In this document: positions 36,925 to 48,043 of the stretch, in pieces
How the letters are laid out: every line of letters begins with the position of its first letter
Numbering within the stretch: the first letter of the stretch is position 1
From: Blumeriella jaapii
Taxonomy: Eukaryota > Ascomycota > Leotiomycetes > Helotiales > Drepanopezizaceae
Assembly (NCBI GenBank): GCA_009599575.1
Contig: VWND01000095.1
Location: 806,001-870,000 of the forward strand
Direction: 5' to 3'
Length of the DNA: 64,000 nt
Position numbers and translations under genes: made by a program
Notes under the pieces: generated by a model
Databases searched by the model: none
Told to the model about the DNA's origin: nothing
Seen by the model: the letters and a program-made list of their open reading frames with translations, nothing else

Positions 36925-37163
36925 GGGGACGTGGAGGTGATGGGAGTGATGGGAGTGATGGGAGTGATGGGAGTGATGACGGTAATGACGGTAAATACTG
37001 TTATGGAAGTGATTACGGTCATGACGGTCAATACGGTAATGACGGTCATGATGGTAATGACAGCGATTACCGTAATCACCGTAATTGCTGTCAGTACTGT
37101 CGTTACCGTCATCGCCGTAATTACCGTCATCACCGCAATCACCGTCATCACCGTAATTACCCA
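36925..37163. repeat. 9-bp repeat array with inverted halves
   Basis: The left part is built from GGAGTGATG then GACGGTAAT/GACGGTCAT units; the right part (from about 37063) is built from ATTACCGTC/ATCACCGTC units, the reverse complement. The two halves could pair as a long imperfect hairpin. Confidence 0.8.
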
Positions 37164-37945
37164 GCTCCTCGACTCGGCCCACGACATCATCGGTCTTGTG
37201 ATCTGCTCGTCGCGCGGGCGCCGGACATTCCCCGTCGCGCAGGCAGCTTGGGCGCCGAAGCCGCAGGAGGGAAGGGACTGGACAGGACCGCATCGAGCCT
37301 CGTCTGCTCTCCTTCCGGCCTGGGACTGTGAGGGGACGAGACTTTACGGCCATGTACGGCACGGTGCGGTGCGGTACGGTGCGGTAATGTGCGGTAATGT
37401 GCTGTAACGTACATGCCGGGCGGGGCGGTCACCAGCACGGGCGGTAAAACGGGGCCTTACGGTAAAACGGAGCTTCTCCAGGACGGGACGGGAAACGCCA
37501 GCCAAAACACGGTACGGGTAGGGGAGGGGACTGTACATACAGTACTGTCTGTACACACTGTGCGGGACGCGATCTTTGCGCTTTGCCCGCCTGACTGGGC
37601 CAGCCGACGGTCCACCCTCCACTCCCTCCACTCCCACGCGCATCCATCCCCGCCCTCACCCACCGGAGGAGCGACGCAACACAACGCGACGCATCGCATC
37701 GCATCGCAACGCTGCGCACGCAACGCACTCCAGACCACCACCACCACCACCACCTCCTCCACTACTACCACCACCACCACACCACCACCACCACCACCTC
37801 CTCCTCCTCCTCCACCACCCTCCCCCGACGCGGCTGTCGATCGCCATCTGCCGTCGCGCGTCGCTGCCATCCCGATGACGGCGACGAGCCATTGATCTCC
37901 GCCGCTCGCCATCCGCATGCTCACGCCCATGCCCGTGCCCCCAGC

Positions 37946-39553
37946 ATGCCCCTGACCCTCCCTCGCGCAGCACCGGCCCTCCACGACATCTACGACCCGG
38001 ACGATGTTGGCCCGCCCGACGCGGAGGAACTCGAGCCCATGAAGTACACCCTCGTGCCGTCGCCGAGTCCTGAGCCGGACGCGCCGCCGCCCCCCGCGAG
38101 CCCCGACTCGAGCCCAGGCCCGGACGAGCGCAGCGGCCTGCCACGTTCCCCCTCGCGCCCGAGCCGGGGCGATGCCGTGCTGATCGCCTTCATGGCCGGC
38201 GGCAAATACCACGACGTGGCGCGCGACGCCGGCGAGACGCCCCTGGCCGCGGAGGGCGAGGAGGCGGGCGACGTGCCGGGCCCGGCCGCGCCGCCCGCCC
38301 GCGCCATCGGGGGGCGCGCCGGCCGTGGAGGAGCGGCGGCCGCAGAGGGGCGGCCTGGATTGGGCGACCATGGCGGCCATGCAGACGCTGGCCGCCGATG
38401 CCCTGAGGCAGGCCGCGCGACGGAGCCCCAGGCCGGCGCCAGACGGCGCGCCCCCGCGGAGCCCCCAACCCCGAACGGAACGCGCCGGCGCCGGCGCCCG
38501 GGAGGGACAGGTCGCGACGGCCGTCCCCGCGATCCCGAGCCGGGCCGGGGACGGGCCCGCGTCGGCGGCGCAGATGGCGCCCGACGGGATCCCCGACCTG
38601 GGCGCCTCGCCCGTCGGCGAGCTGCCCCCCATTCGCCCCTCGCCCCGCGCGACGCTCTCCCACGGCGCCGCGCACGGCCAGATCACCCTGCCCTCCATCT
38701 CGGCTCAGCTGGGGCACTTCGAGCAGTTTGCGGACGCCGGGGAACCCGTCTACGCCACCTCCCCCCCCGGGAGACCGCCCCAGCGCTTCGCCGTCGCACC
38801 CTGCCATGGCTCGTCGCCCCAGTCCCCGAGCGACGTGTTCCGCGCCCTCCCCTCCCCGAGCAAAAACCACTTCTATACCAAGAGTCATCGACGATCGTCC
38901 CACGGCCACGATGGGTTTCCTCACTACCCCAGCCCCACGGAGTATCCCGGCGGCAGCAGCAGCAGCACAGAGACTCCCGGTTCGGGGACGGACGGGTCGG
39001 GCCCATCCCCCGCCACGGTGGGCATTGACCGCATGAGCATCGATGGCATCACGAACCCGCAGATTGGAGGCTTTCAGTGCACGCATCCAGGGTGCACGGC
39101 GCCGCCCTTTCAGACTCAGGTGATGCCCCGCTCCCGAGTCGCAGGCCGTCTCGAGATCTAACGAGCCTACAGTATCTCCTGAACTCCCACACCAACGTCC
39201 ATTCCCAAAACCGCCCACACTACTGCAGCGTGAAGGGCTGCCCGCGAAGCGAAGGCGGCAAGGGATTCAAGCGGAAGAATGAAATGATCCGACACGGCCT
39301 GGTGCACGATTCACCCGGCTACGTCTGTCCCTTTTGCCCAGACAGGGAGCACAAGTACCCCCGGCCCGACAACCTCCAAAGGTGCGTCCTGCTGTCCCCC
39401 ACGTCCCCCCCCAACACCCGGCTAAATCCCCGTAGGCACGTGAGGGTACACCATGTCGACAAAGACAAAGATGACGCCCTGCTCCGCGACGTCCTATCTC
39501 AAAGACCCGAGGGTCCCAGTAGAGGACGGCGACGACGAGGCGTCACGTCGTGA
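37946..39553 (+). CDS. C2H2 zinc-finger transcription factor, apparent +1 frameshift
   Basis: Predicted nuclear DNA-binding regulator. Exons: 37946-39119, 39173-39381, 39436-39553; introns of 53 and 54 nt. The long N-terminal part is Pro/Ala/Ser-rich and disordered. The C-terminal zinc-finger block is highly conserved in filamentous ascomycetes: FQCTHPGCTAPPFQTQ|YLLNSHTNVH, HYCSVKGCPRSEGGKGFKRK with NEMIRHGLVH, then YVCPFCPDREHKYPRPDNLQ and RHVRVHH, so three C2H2-type fingers. It ends DVLSQRPEGPSRGRRRRGVTS. Two frames must be joined upstream: ARAIGG in one and APAVEERRPQRGGLDW in the next, at the G6 run 38309-38314. Summed exons are 1,501 nt, one over a multiple of three, so one extra G explains it (about 499 aa). 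The start ATG 37946 is the first in frame. Targets unknown. Very GC-rich. Confidence 0.83.
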
Positions 39554-39716
39554 CGCCTCGGCATGCTGGTTGGGATCGAGCCCCAGCTCCAGTCTCGAAC
39601 CGAGCAGCATCACAAACCACCATCCCAGATTCGAGAATCCGGGATCTCAATCTGGCGGTCCACGGCACGATTTAAGATAGAGGAGCAAAGAAAAAGAACC
39701 GAGAAAAGAGAAATAG

Positions 39717-39747
<31 letters not shown>

Positions 39748-40356
39748 GAACTTGAGCGATGGGAAGCGGCGGTCGGCCACGCACGACGGGCCTCTCTCGT
39801 CACTCTGAACGGCGTTGACATTGGTGACAGGCGTTAGTTACATGCGGGTGCTGGGTCGGCTGGCATGTCAGGCACGCATATCGGTCGGTGACGTGAGCCA
39901 CGACTTCCTGTCTGGTCTTTGATGGGCGTTTTGGGGGGCGCGGCGGAACGGAACGGAACGGAATGGGATGGGATGGTTCGGGGTCGGTCGGTCGGTCGGT
40001 CGGTCGGGTGCGCTTATACCAGATGTTGCTTGCTTGCTGCTTGCTGCCTGCCTGCTTGCCTGCCTGCCTGCCTGCCTGCCTGCCTGCTTGCTTGCTTGCT
40101 TGCGATGATAGCATTAGCGTGTCCTTTTTTCTCTTTTCTTTTTCCCTCTTCCCTTCTTCCTCTTTATCTTCCTCCTCTTCCTCCTCTTCCGCTTCCTCTT
40201 CTTCCTCCTCTTCTTCCTCTTCCTCTTCTTCCTCCTCCTCTTCCTCTTCTTCCTCCTCTTCCTCCACCATCTTCTCCTCCTCTTCTTCTTTTCCGCCCCC
40301 TTCCCTCTTTGTTTGTTTTCTCCCTCTTCGCCTTTGCGGAAGGACGGACGGACGGA

Positions 40357-40387
<31 letters not shown>

Positions 40388-41051
40388 ATGGCTGGCTGGC
40401 TGGTCGGGAGGAAGGACGAATGCCTGGCTAGCTAGCTGGCTGGCTGGCTGGATGGCTGGCTGGCTGGCTGGCTGACTGGGAGGAAGGACGAATGGATGGA
40501 AGGCCGCATGGACGAATGATCCCACTGTCGCTGACAGATGCTGTGTTGTGTTGTATTTTGTTGGGGAGCTTGGAGTCTTGCTGGACTGGACTGGACTGGA
40601 CCGAGTGGGAGGAGAGGAGAGGAGAGGAGATGAGATGAGGAAAGATGGGATGGGATGGGAATGCTTCGATAGGTATCTATCTATCTATCTACTGTATGTA
40701 CCTACCTACCTGCCTACCTTCTACCTACTGTAGGCAGTGCGTGCGTGCGTGAATTCTGGGAGTGACATATGACTTGCTGAGCCCGCATGCACACATCAGC
40801 CCCCGTGTTCGGCTCCAGGGTCGGGGAGCTGGCTCTCGTGGGCCCCATCCACGGGTAGCCAGCCAGCCAGGCTCGCGGACTCGAGAAAAGCTCGCATCTG
40901 ATGGATCGCGTGACGCACATGTCCATGGGATGGGGGAGGCCGGAGCTCCCGACCGCTGCGATGTCGGTACGTCGGTCGGCACGAGAGAGGGAGGAAGGAC
41001 GACACTAGCCATCGCCGGTGCCCCAGAGACCGACGTCGACCGGGCCGTCAC
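39554..41051. repeat. Low-complexity region between zinc-finger gene and RIM13
   Basis: No gene is supported. It contains a 27-base A tract (39717-39743), (GGTC)n at 39984-40003, TGCC/TTGC arrays at 40027-40105, a nearly pure C/T tract at 40118-40300 (TTCCTC units), two TGGC arrays (40358-40408 and 40433-40475), GGACT and GAGGA repeats (40580-40632), and TATC then CTAC repeats (40671-40735). The open frames are translations of these. Confidence 0.8.
40118..40300 (+). repeat. Polypyrimidine tract of TTCCTC units
   Basis: About 180 bp almost entirely C and T, with (TTCCTC)n character. The mirror-like symmetry of such tracts can allow triplex (H-DNA) formation. Confidence 0.85.
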
Positions 41052-43758
41052 TCAGCACTCGACTTCGACCTCATCCAGGCCGCCCCTCGCGCCCAGCCGC
41101 TCCACGACGATCCAGCAGCCGCCCTGGCTCCCCATCTCGGGACCCAGATCCAAGTCCCGCGTGCGAATGCCCATCGGGCTGTCGCGGAATTCGCCGTGGG
41201 CGCTCACGTCCAGCACGCGCTTGTGCGGGCCCTGGCCCAGCTCGAGAGACAACTTGATCAGCGGCCGCGAGCGCGCCTGGTGTCTGTGGCTCGGGCGCGG
41301 CGACGACGGCGGCCGCGCGATGATGCGCACTTTCGTGAGGCGCGGCGCCGTGAGGGGAGCCAGCATGCGATCGCACGCGTCCTGGAAGATGAGCGGGAGG
41401 AGCCGGCGCGAGAGCCGGCCGGCCGTTTCGGGCGGCAGGGGGAGCACCTTACACGGGATCTGGGAGCCGACGCGCAGGGTGAAGTTGCCAATCTGGCCCG
41501 CCTCGAAGGTGGAGCACACGATGGTGTACTTGCCGGCTGCGACGCTGGGGAGGGTGGCGAGCGCGCACCCGCGCCGATAGTCCCCGGAGCCGCCGACGAT
41601 GTCTTTGCTGCTGACGACGGAGACGCGGGCCCCGTCGGCCCAGACGAGCTTGACGTGGACGGCGAGCTCTTCTTGGTCGGTCTCGAGCACGAGGGTGACT
41701 GGGGAGGGCGAGGGCAGCGAGATGCTGAACTGGGGGTTGCATGGATATGTTGGTGCCGAGGCGTTGCCGCCGGCTGTGCGGAGGGTCCAGGAGCCGGGGT
41801 GGGTGGTGCAGTAGTCCAGGGCGTCGGTAGCCTTGTTGATGGTAAGAGCTGAGCGCGAGAAGAATGAGAGTGTGAAGGAGTATTTGGGAAGAGGAAGGCC
41901 GTGCTGGGCTACTACCACCGTGTAGGGTTCTGAAGGAGAGGCCTCGATCATTGCGAGCGTTTGAGGGGAGTCGACGAAAGCGCCTCGATGAATGGCATCG
42001 TCGCTGAGATAGACGCGACGGCCAGAGGCAGAAAATAGGTACAGACTGATGAAGCCCAGTCCGCTGGAACCGGATGCTTTACGAGAATCGGCCTTCAGTC
42101 TCCGTGCAATGTTCTCCTCCCCTGTTGCGAAGTGTCGGCTAAGCAGGACCCATACAGAGTCTGGTTTGGATAAGGTGAAAGCGTATTGAGGATTGTGGAC
42201 GAAGCTGCCAGATTTCATGGAGGGGATGGTCCAGGAGAAGTGGTGGTCCTCGCGATATCGGAAAAGCCCTGGGTTCCAGTTTAGGTAGAGTGATTCGAAG
42301 TGTTGGGAGACGTCCTCGAAAGTCATCCAGAATTTGCCAGAAGATAAAGAAGGGCTTTCTGGGAGGGCGTCCTTGAGTTCGGATGACCAAGATGGGGCTG
42401 AGGGATTTGTCGGACTAAATGGAGAACCCTTCCAGACCATTCCGTCGCACCAAGGGTTTTTTATGAGCATGAGATGCTGTGATCCAACTTCCTTCATATC
42501 GAGAATTGCGTAATCGTGTTCACCTGCTAAGCCAAGCGCTTTCTCTTCTTTGCGTGATAGTTTTCCAGTCCCAAGGGTTAGCAGTACATCCCCAAAGCCA
42601 AAGGATTTGTAGATCCGGGCCCAGAGTTGTTCGGGTTGGAGATCATCGCTTAAGCGAGAATCAACATTACGCTGCACAGTGTTGGTAGTGGAGGACCAAC
42701 CTTCTAAGAAACACCTGCTCGGGTATCCATCCCGTCAGAACCAAGAGATCTGTTCCCGAATTGGATCCCGGAAAATCATAGCCGCCTCGTACTTTGAGAT
42801 ATGCTTTCTCGATTAATGCCGGCCAAAGCAGGTGAGGGTTGTTCCGATCTATCACGTGGAGCCTCCGCGAGGTATTCGAAGACGGTAGACGGTCATCGAT
42901 GACGACCTTCCTGAAACAGCCATTGAAGTAGAGACGGAAGATGTACTTGCCATTTTTTGACATTCGTGGCCGTGAATGAGACTTGTCATACGGGTATATT
43001 ATTGACGATAGGAGCTACCAAATTTCAGCAAAATGAGGTTGGGAGAAAAAGGTAAGCCGTACCGTTCCGTGACCTTTGCCAGCACGCGCGGTACTCGCAC
43101 AGAAGCTCGCTACCACCGAGCAATCTGTAGTGATGTCTTGCACTAGGTCGACATTGGGAGCAACAATCATTGGCGACTCGGCATGGTCAGGAAAGAGCTG
43201 CGCGGGTCTTTTCCATCCGTCGAAGTTTTCTATTTGACTTGCCGATAATGGGAGGTCACCTGGTTCGCTAAAGGGGCGTCAGCATGTCTCTTTTGGCATG
43301 GCCGGAGAAACATACGTGAACAGTTGCGAACCGTTGAAGGCCTCCTCGAAAACCGAATCGTCGGGATCGGCAGTCCATGGAGGGAAGATGGAGCCATGGA
43401 GTTTGGATCCTTCCAGCAAGATAAGTTCCTCCTTCGTCGTGATAGCTCTTTGAGAAGCTGGGGCTTTCAAAGCCAGATCCTTCTTTGCCGGGACCCAGCT
43501 GTTGGACTTCTTGATCTCTTCTGCTCGGGAAACGAGTTGCTTGCACTTCCCCTTCAGCCTGCTCTTGTCTCGAGAATCGCTTGCCAGGCTAGTCGCTGCC
43601 ATATAAAGCTCGGCTGCGGCAATAGCTGCGTTCAGGGCATCCTCTTTGGAGGACGATGTATCTATGCTGGACTCAGCCGCCTATCACAGGTAAGGGGCCT
43701 AGTCATTGCTGCGATGAGTGCATGGTTGGGAATACCTTACCTGTGCTTTAGCCTCCAT
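41052..43758 (-). CDS. RIM13: Calpain-like cysteine protease of the ambient-pH pathway (PalB/Rim13)
   Basis: Cytosolic cysteine protease that, at alkaline pH, works with ESCRT-III and PalA/Rim20 to cleave the PacC/Rim101 transcription factor. Model (complement): 43741-43758, 43316-43680, 43063-43267, 42701-43014, 41052-42648; 832 aa, close to A. nidulans PalB. Introns 60, 48, 48 and 52 nt; the last ends TTAAG. The first exon has only six codons (MEAKAQ). N-terminal MIT domain: SKEDALNAAIAAAELYMAAT to about residue 80. Calpain core: Q171 and catalytic C177 (DITTDCSVVASFCAS), H345 (GEHDYAILDM), N365 (LIKNPWCDG), so the triad is complete. GWIPEQVFLR|SDDLQPEQLW supports the fourth junction. Two calpain-III-like beta domains make up the C-terminal half. 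Divergent from ANT1. Confidence 0.95.
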
Positions 43759-44207
43759 CTTCTTCTTGTGGTAGGTATGTAGAAACTGTACCTGGCACTG
43801 TAGGTAGCTGAGATGCGTTAAGTTGCCTCTAGGTGTTGAAGGCATGCAAGGCTGACAATGGAAGAGGCTGACAATGGAAGTGTAAATCGTCAATGTACCG
43901 ATGTCCTAGATCCCTGTCCCCAAGCACCTCTTTGTGACAGCCGAGGTCCAGATCTCCCACCGTGATGGTTCCGGGCTTGACTTTTCCAGGCTTCGAAACC
44001 CCATACATGATTCCCTTGTAGTGAGTGGATTTCATGCTCTTGTTCCTCACTTTTTCAAATATCATTTGGATTCGAATCATGACCGTTGTGTGTTTGTAGG
44101 CCAGCCAACGACCTCCTCCCCCAAAGCAACCATCAGCTTGTACCTCGGATTTCCATCCGTACAATCCTCAACGCAGCACCGAGGACATACTCCTTTCGCA
44201 CGTCGCA
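43759..44207. promoter_or_regulatory. Divergent promoter region, RIM13 / ANT1
   Basis: 449 bp between opposite start codons. A short tandem repeat, GGCTGACAATGGAA, occurs twice (about 43850-43877). A minus-strand frame (43829-44164) has no recognisable similarity. Confidence 0.45.
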
Positions 44208-45368
44208 ATGGCTGGAAATGCGAAAGAGGCTTCTATCCCTCCGTGGGGTTTGGCAGTCGCTGGAGCTACAGGCGCCGTTATTGCCAATGCTCTGGTTTAT
44301 CCTCTAGACATGTGCGTTCTCCTCTGACTCGGCACCGGACCGTCCTAGATGTGCGATCCAGAAAGAAGTCTGCTCTGTAGCACAGTAACTGATGCCCCGT
44401 TCACAGTGTCAAAACCCGTCTGCAAGTTCAGGTAAAGCGCAAATCCACCGACGCAGCACCGACAGCCGCCGACGACCCTCACTATGCCTCGACCTGGGAC
44501 GCAATTACCAAGATCGTTGATGATGAGGGAATCCCAGGTCTGTACAATGGGATAAACGGCGCACTTATTGGGGTCGCCTCCACCAACTTCGCATACTTCT
44601 ACTGGTACTCCGTAGTCCGCACCTTGTACCTTGCGCAGCAGAAGACCCCGATGCCGCCCGGCACATTCGTCGAGCTGTCACTAGGCGCTGTAGCAGGAGC
44701 TGTCGCACAGGTATTTACGATTCCCGTGGCCGTCGTTACCACGCGTCAGCAGACTCAAAAGAAGGGCGAGCGAAAGGGCATGCTTGATACCGCGAAGGAT
44801 GTTGTTCACAGCGAGGATGGCTGGACTGGGCTTTGGAGGGGCTTGAAGGCTAGTTTGGTCTTGGTCGTTAACCCGGCTATCACATATGGGGCGTATCAGA
44901 GGCTGAGGGAGGTCATATTCCCAGGAAAGCTGAACTTGAGACCGGGGGAGGCTTTCTGTGAGTAGTCCGTTTGCAATCATCATTTCTGCTCGCTAATGCA
45001 TTGCAGTGCTCGGAGCCATGTCCAAGTCCTTAGCAACAATCGCAACGCAACCTCTCATTGTTGCTAAGGTTGGCCTCCAATCCAAGCCCCCGGCATCCAG
45101 AAATGGCAAGCCGTTCAAGAGCTTCATTGAAGTTATGCAATTTATTGTTAAGGATGAGGGACTGCTAGGTCTTTTCAAGGGTATTGCTCCCCAGATTACC
45201 AAGGGTCTCTTAGTACAAGGTCTTCTCATGATGACTAAGGAGCGGATGGAGTTGATGTTCATCCTTCTTTTCCGCTATGTGCGGAAAGTCAGGGATGAGA
45301 AGCTTGCAAAGCTGGCAGATCTCGCCGCTGCAAAGGCGAAGGAGACTTTGCCTTTGGTTACGAAGTAG
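44208..45368 (+). CDS. ANT1: Peroxisomal adenine nucleotide carrier (Ant1/PMP47 type)
   Basis: Mitochondrial-carrier-family protein of 338 aa that exchanges cytosolic ATP for AMP across the peroxisomal membrane, needed for fatty-acid activation inside peroxisomes. Exons: 44208-44311, 44407-44957, 45007-45368; introns of 95 and 49 nt. Three carrier repeats are visible. The first has YPLD|IVKTRLQVQ, reconstructed across intron 1 (PxDxxK motif). The second has IPVAVVTTRQQTQ, and the third has QPLIVAKVGLQS. GLYNGINGALIGVASTNFAYFYWYS and RGLKASLVLVVNPAITYGAY are characteristic of the PMP47/Ant1 branch. The C-terminal Lys/Ala-rich tail also fits. The location is inferred from family. Confidence 0.93.
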
Positions 45369-45922
45369 ATGGGAGACTGCATTCCAGGTAGTGTGGTCCG
45401 TTTGGATTCATTTCTCAGTTTGGTAGGGCACGGCGTTTGTAGATGTTTGCGGAAATTGAGTAGATACGATTCCATTACCGATGTTCAACTACGTCTCAGT
45501 TGATTTATGCGAGTATTACGACGTGATACTAATGTTCGTTTAACTGGGCATTGGGAATGTGTTCATTCAACTTGAACTGGGGCCCTGTGCTGAGCAGATC
45601 GCTTGCGAATATGGACAAGCCTCTGAAGACAGAAAAGTTGAAGTATCTCGTCCTGCGGCACGATGTGCGGGAGAATATGGAACAAGACGTATTTAAAGGC
45701 CGTAGCTTGCAATCAGGATATACATGGAAACGTGAAGTTTGTCCTTCGAGGCAACATGTACAAATCCAGTCGTCCGTGAAGCCGAAAAGTGAATGCATCA
45801 CGTGATTAATGAGCTAGTCTGGTTTAGCGATCCTTACGCACAATGGTCGCTATTCCAGCGTTTTTCTTCACGATCTCGACAACACAACCCACCTCCAAGT
45901 CGTGTCATTGAAATCAATCGCA
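45369..45922. other. Intergenic spacer, ANT1 to RPL29
   Basis: No gene seen. The right part should contain the RPL29 promoter. An ATCACGTGATT palindrome sits at about 45796. Confidence 0.55.
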
Positions 45923-46405
45923 ATGTCTAGTGAGTAGCCACTGTGTTTTGGGAACTCATCATCCGCAAGTCATCACGGGCATGCGACCCCGCTCTCCAGA
46001 TCTCGGCGAAGTTGTTTTTCAATTCCACGTTCCAGCGCTTACCTTTTGACCAGAGTCCAAGAACTCGTCTCAGCATAATCAGGTACGTGTGTCCTGCCCT
46101 GAGGAGTCTTTCTGTTGGAAAGCTAATCTCTCTACAGTCCAAGAAGGCGCACCGCAACGGGTATGTTACTCGGCTTCGACGCAGCCCTCCCAACTGACAC
46201 TGCGACCCCAGTATCAAGAAGCCTAAGACCTCGAGATATCCTTCTCTGAAGGGTACCGATCCCAAGTTCCGCCGAAACCACAGACATGCTCTCCACGGTA
46301 CAACGAAGGCATTGGTAGGTTGACACATCCGGTGCCCGCGGAAAAGAAACATACTTACAATCGTCGCAGAAGGAGTTGAAAGAGGGCAAGCGGGAGTCGG
46401 CATGA
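45923..46405 (+). CDS. RPL29: 60S ribosomal protein eL29 (five exons)
   Basis: Small basic protein of the large ribosomal subunit, 65 aa. No long open frame exists here; the gene appears only after splicing: exons 45923-45929, 46054-46082, 46138-46160, 46212-46314, 46370-46405; introns of 124, 55, 51 and 55 nt. All have GT-AG ends and consistent phase, and the sum is 198 nt. The protein starts MSKSKNSSQHNQSKKAHRNG and continues IKKPKTSRYPSLKGTDPKF, RRNHRHALHGTTKALKELK, EGKRESA, matching the eL29 family over its full length. The first exon has just 7 nt. Heavily intron-split small ribosomal protein genes are common in filamentous fungi. Confidence 0.96.
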
Positions 46406-48043
46406 AGTCAGTAGGGGGGGGGGTTCTCTACGGGATTTGGCTGCGGAACTACATGGTTGTGGTCGCATTGAACTTCATTGCGAAACCAACATGAGCAAGC
46501 AGGTTCTCGGAGGAGTAGTTCAGACTCACGAATCAGCATGAGCGAGCAACGTCGAACAAACTCCCACGAAATCCCACGGCCAGATGCGATTTCTCTATTC
46601 CCTGCTTCCAGCTACATGTGTGCGTATGGAAAACAAGACGACAGGCATTTGTGTGTACAGCTTTACGAACTCTTCCTATGTTCATCAGCTGAAGGTTTAT
46701 ATCTTCGTGCCAAGATCAACGTCAGACCCCTTCATTACCAAAGACCTTTTCCCAATACTCTATGGGTGATCGGTCCATGAAGAACGGGTTACATTCTCTC
46801 CGTGCGCTTGCAGGCGTTTTCATGGGTCCCTGTCTGGCCGAAACCAAGTGGTCGCCTTGATCTTCAGAATCTGACAAGAAAAAAGAATCGGTGAGTGTGG
46901 AACTAGTGCTGTGTACTTGGGGAGGATACCTGAACCCGCAAGCCCTTTTGGTGGTGAGCGATTGTATGGACTGGAAGAGCACGACACGATACAGATGCAG
47001 GAGGTTAGGCTGCGTTCAAAATTGACTGTCTGGAACATACCCTCTTGGTCTGCTTCATTTCTTATCAGATGCGAGGAGGACGAGGTTATCCTTGGATGCT
47101 GCGATGGCCAAATGTACAGTACGGCTGAGAAAACATACAGTACCAAGCGTTCTCGCGGCTTTGAAACCCAATCTGTATCGTCTTGTTGACTAATGCCACG
47201 ACGGACGCGTCCCCTTATGTGACCTCTCAGTGAGATTGTGAAACCCTTGCACTACTCGAGTAATGAGGAGGAGGAGTGAGGTTGATGAGGTGCTGTACAG
47301 CACTGTAGGATGGCCAAGGCTCTTGACATCGGCTCTCAAGAAGTGCTCGTGGCATTTCGGGCCCAGGGCACATCTTCTGCTGTGTGTACTGTATATAAAT
47401 ATCTATCGCCACGAGGCTACGTACTCGAGTATCCAGGGAGGGGGAAGCTGGGGCTGAACACTTGGTAGCCTCGAGTCCGTCTTCTCTCGGTTTCAGGTTT
47501 CAGGTTAGCACAAGACACCTAGGCGCCTTCGATCTTTTTCTTCCGTCGAGTCAACCTCCCTCCATACCTCGATACTTATCAGCCCCTCTCGCAGTCCCAT
47601 CGCAGGACGCCTTCACTTCTCTCGTTCTGTTCGGCTGTAAGTGAAGGCTCGAGTCCGCTCTCGCCATGCCCCTTGACTCTCTTTGACTTTGACGGGACAC
47701 CCACTCCACTTGGTTCCTGAGCTGACAGTTCCCCACCAGACCTCTCCTGCAGCGGGCTGCTTTCTTGTCTCGCGATTCCACCACGTACAGATCTTACGAA
47801 TAAACGAAGCCTGTCTATTGCGAACCTCAGCGTTTCAATTTTAGTTGCATTGGTCCAACTTGATATCCCTCTCGCGAAACACCTTTCACACGGCCCGCAG
47901 CCTGCCCCCCAAGTCACAGCGAACTGTGATTGACTCGCGAAAAAGCCGACGCTCCGTTTCACCTCCTCGGAGACACCTTTCTCGAAGCGATATTACACTC
48001 CGCACCACGCCAGCTTTCTAGCTTCTCCAGCCTCAGTCTTACC
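46406..48043. other. Intergenic spacer and probable VTS1 leader
   Basis: About 1.6 kb without a recognisable gene. CAGTA blocks lie at 47114-47150. From about 47480 the + strand becomes pyrimidine-rich (TTTTTCTTCCGTCG and many CTC/TTC runs), as in long fungal 5' UTRs. Short frames here are not supported. Confidence 0.55.

Larger units (their letters stand above)
35713..37945. repeat. Low-complexity region with many microsatellites
   Basis: No gene is supported. Contents in order: CAGTA clusters (36030-36068, 36218-36250, 36380-36395), (GCTGT)n at 36086-36113, (ATC)n at 36331-36370, a 33-base C tract at 36419-36451, GGTGC repeats near 36650, (GGGA)n at 36728-36755, (TGGC)n at 36765-36833, a 9-bp inverted repeat array (36925-37163), GTGCGGTAC repeats near 37360-37405, (CCA)n near 37735-37800. 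Open frames here of 100-400 codons are repeat translations (for example poly-GWLA). The last part is the leader of the zinc-finger gene. Confidence 0.8.

Noticed and set aside
36900..37165. CRISPR-like array
   Set aside because: Units are 9 bp without unique spacers, and the organism is a eukaryote. It is a minisatellite.
36253..37407. 384-codon frame and several overlapping 170-310-codon frames
   Set aside because: All are translations of microsatellites (poly-I, poly-P, GWLA and MTVxTV repeats).
39800..40525. 241-codon minus-strand frame with poly-Glu and QPASQ repeats
   Set aside because: Produced by the TTCCTC tract and TGGC arrays, with no unique sequence.
42658..42700. A 43- or 29-nt intron ending at GCAG in RIM13
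   Set aside because: The 52-nt intron ending TTAAG (42649-42700) restores the conserved VFLRSDDLQPEQLW junction in phase; the alternatives remove conserved residues or shift the frame.
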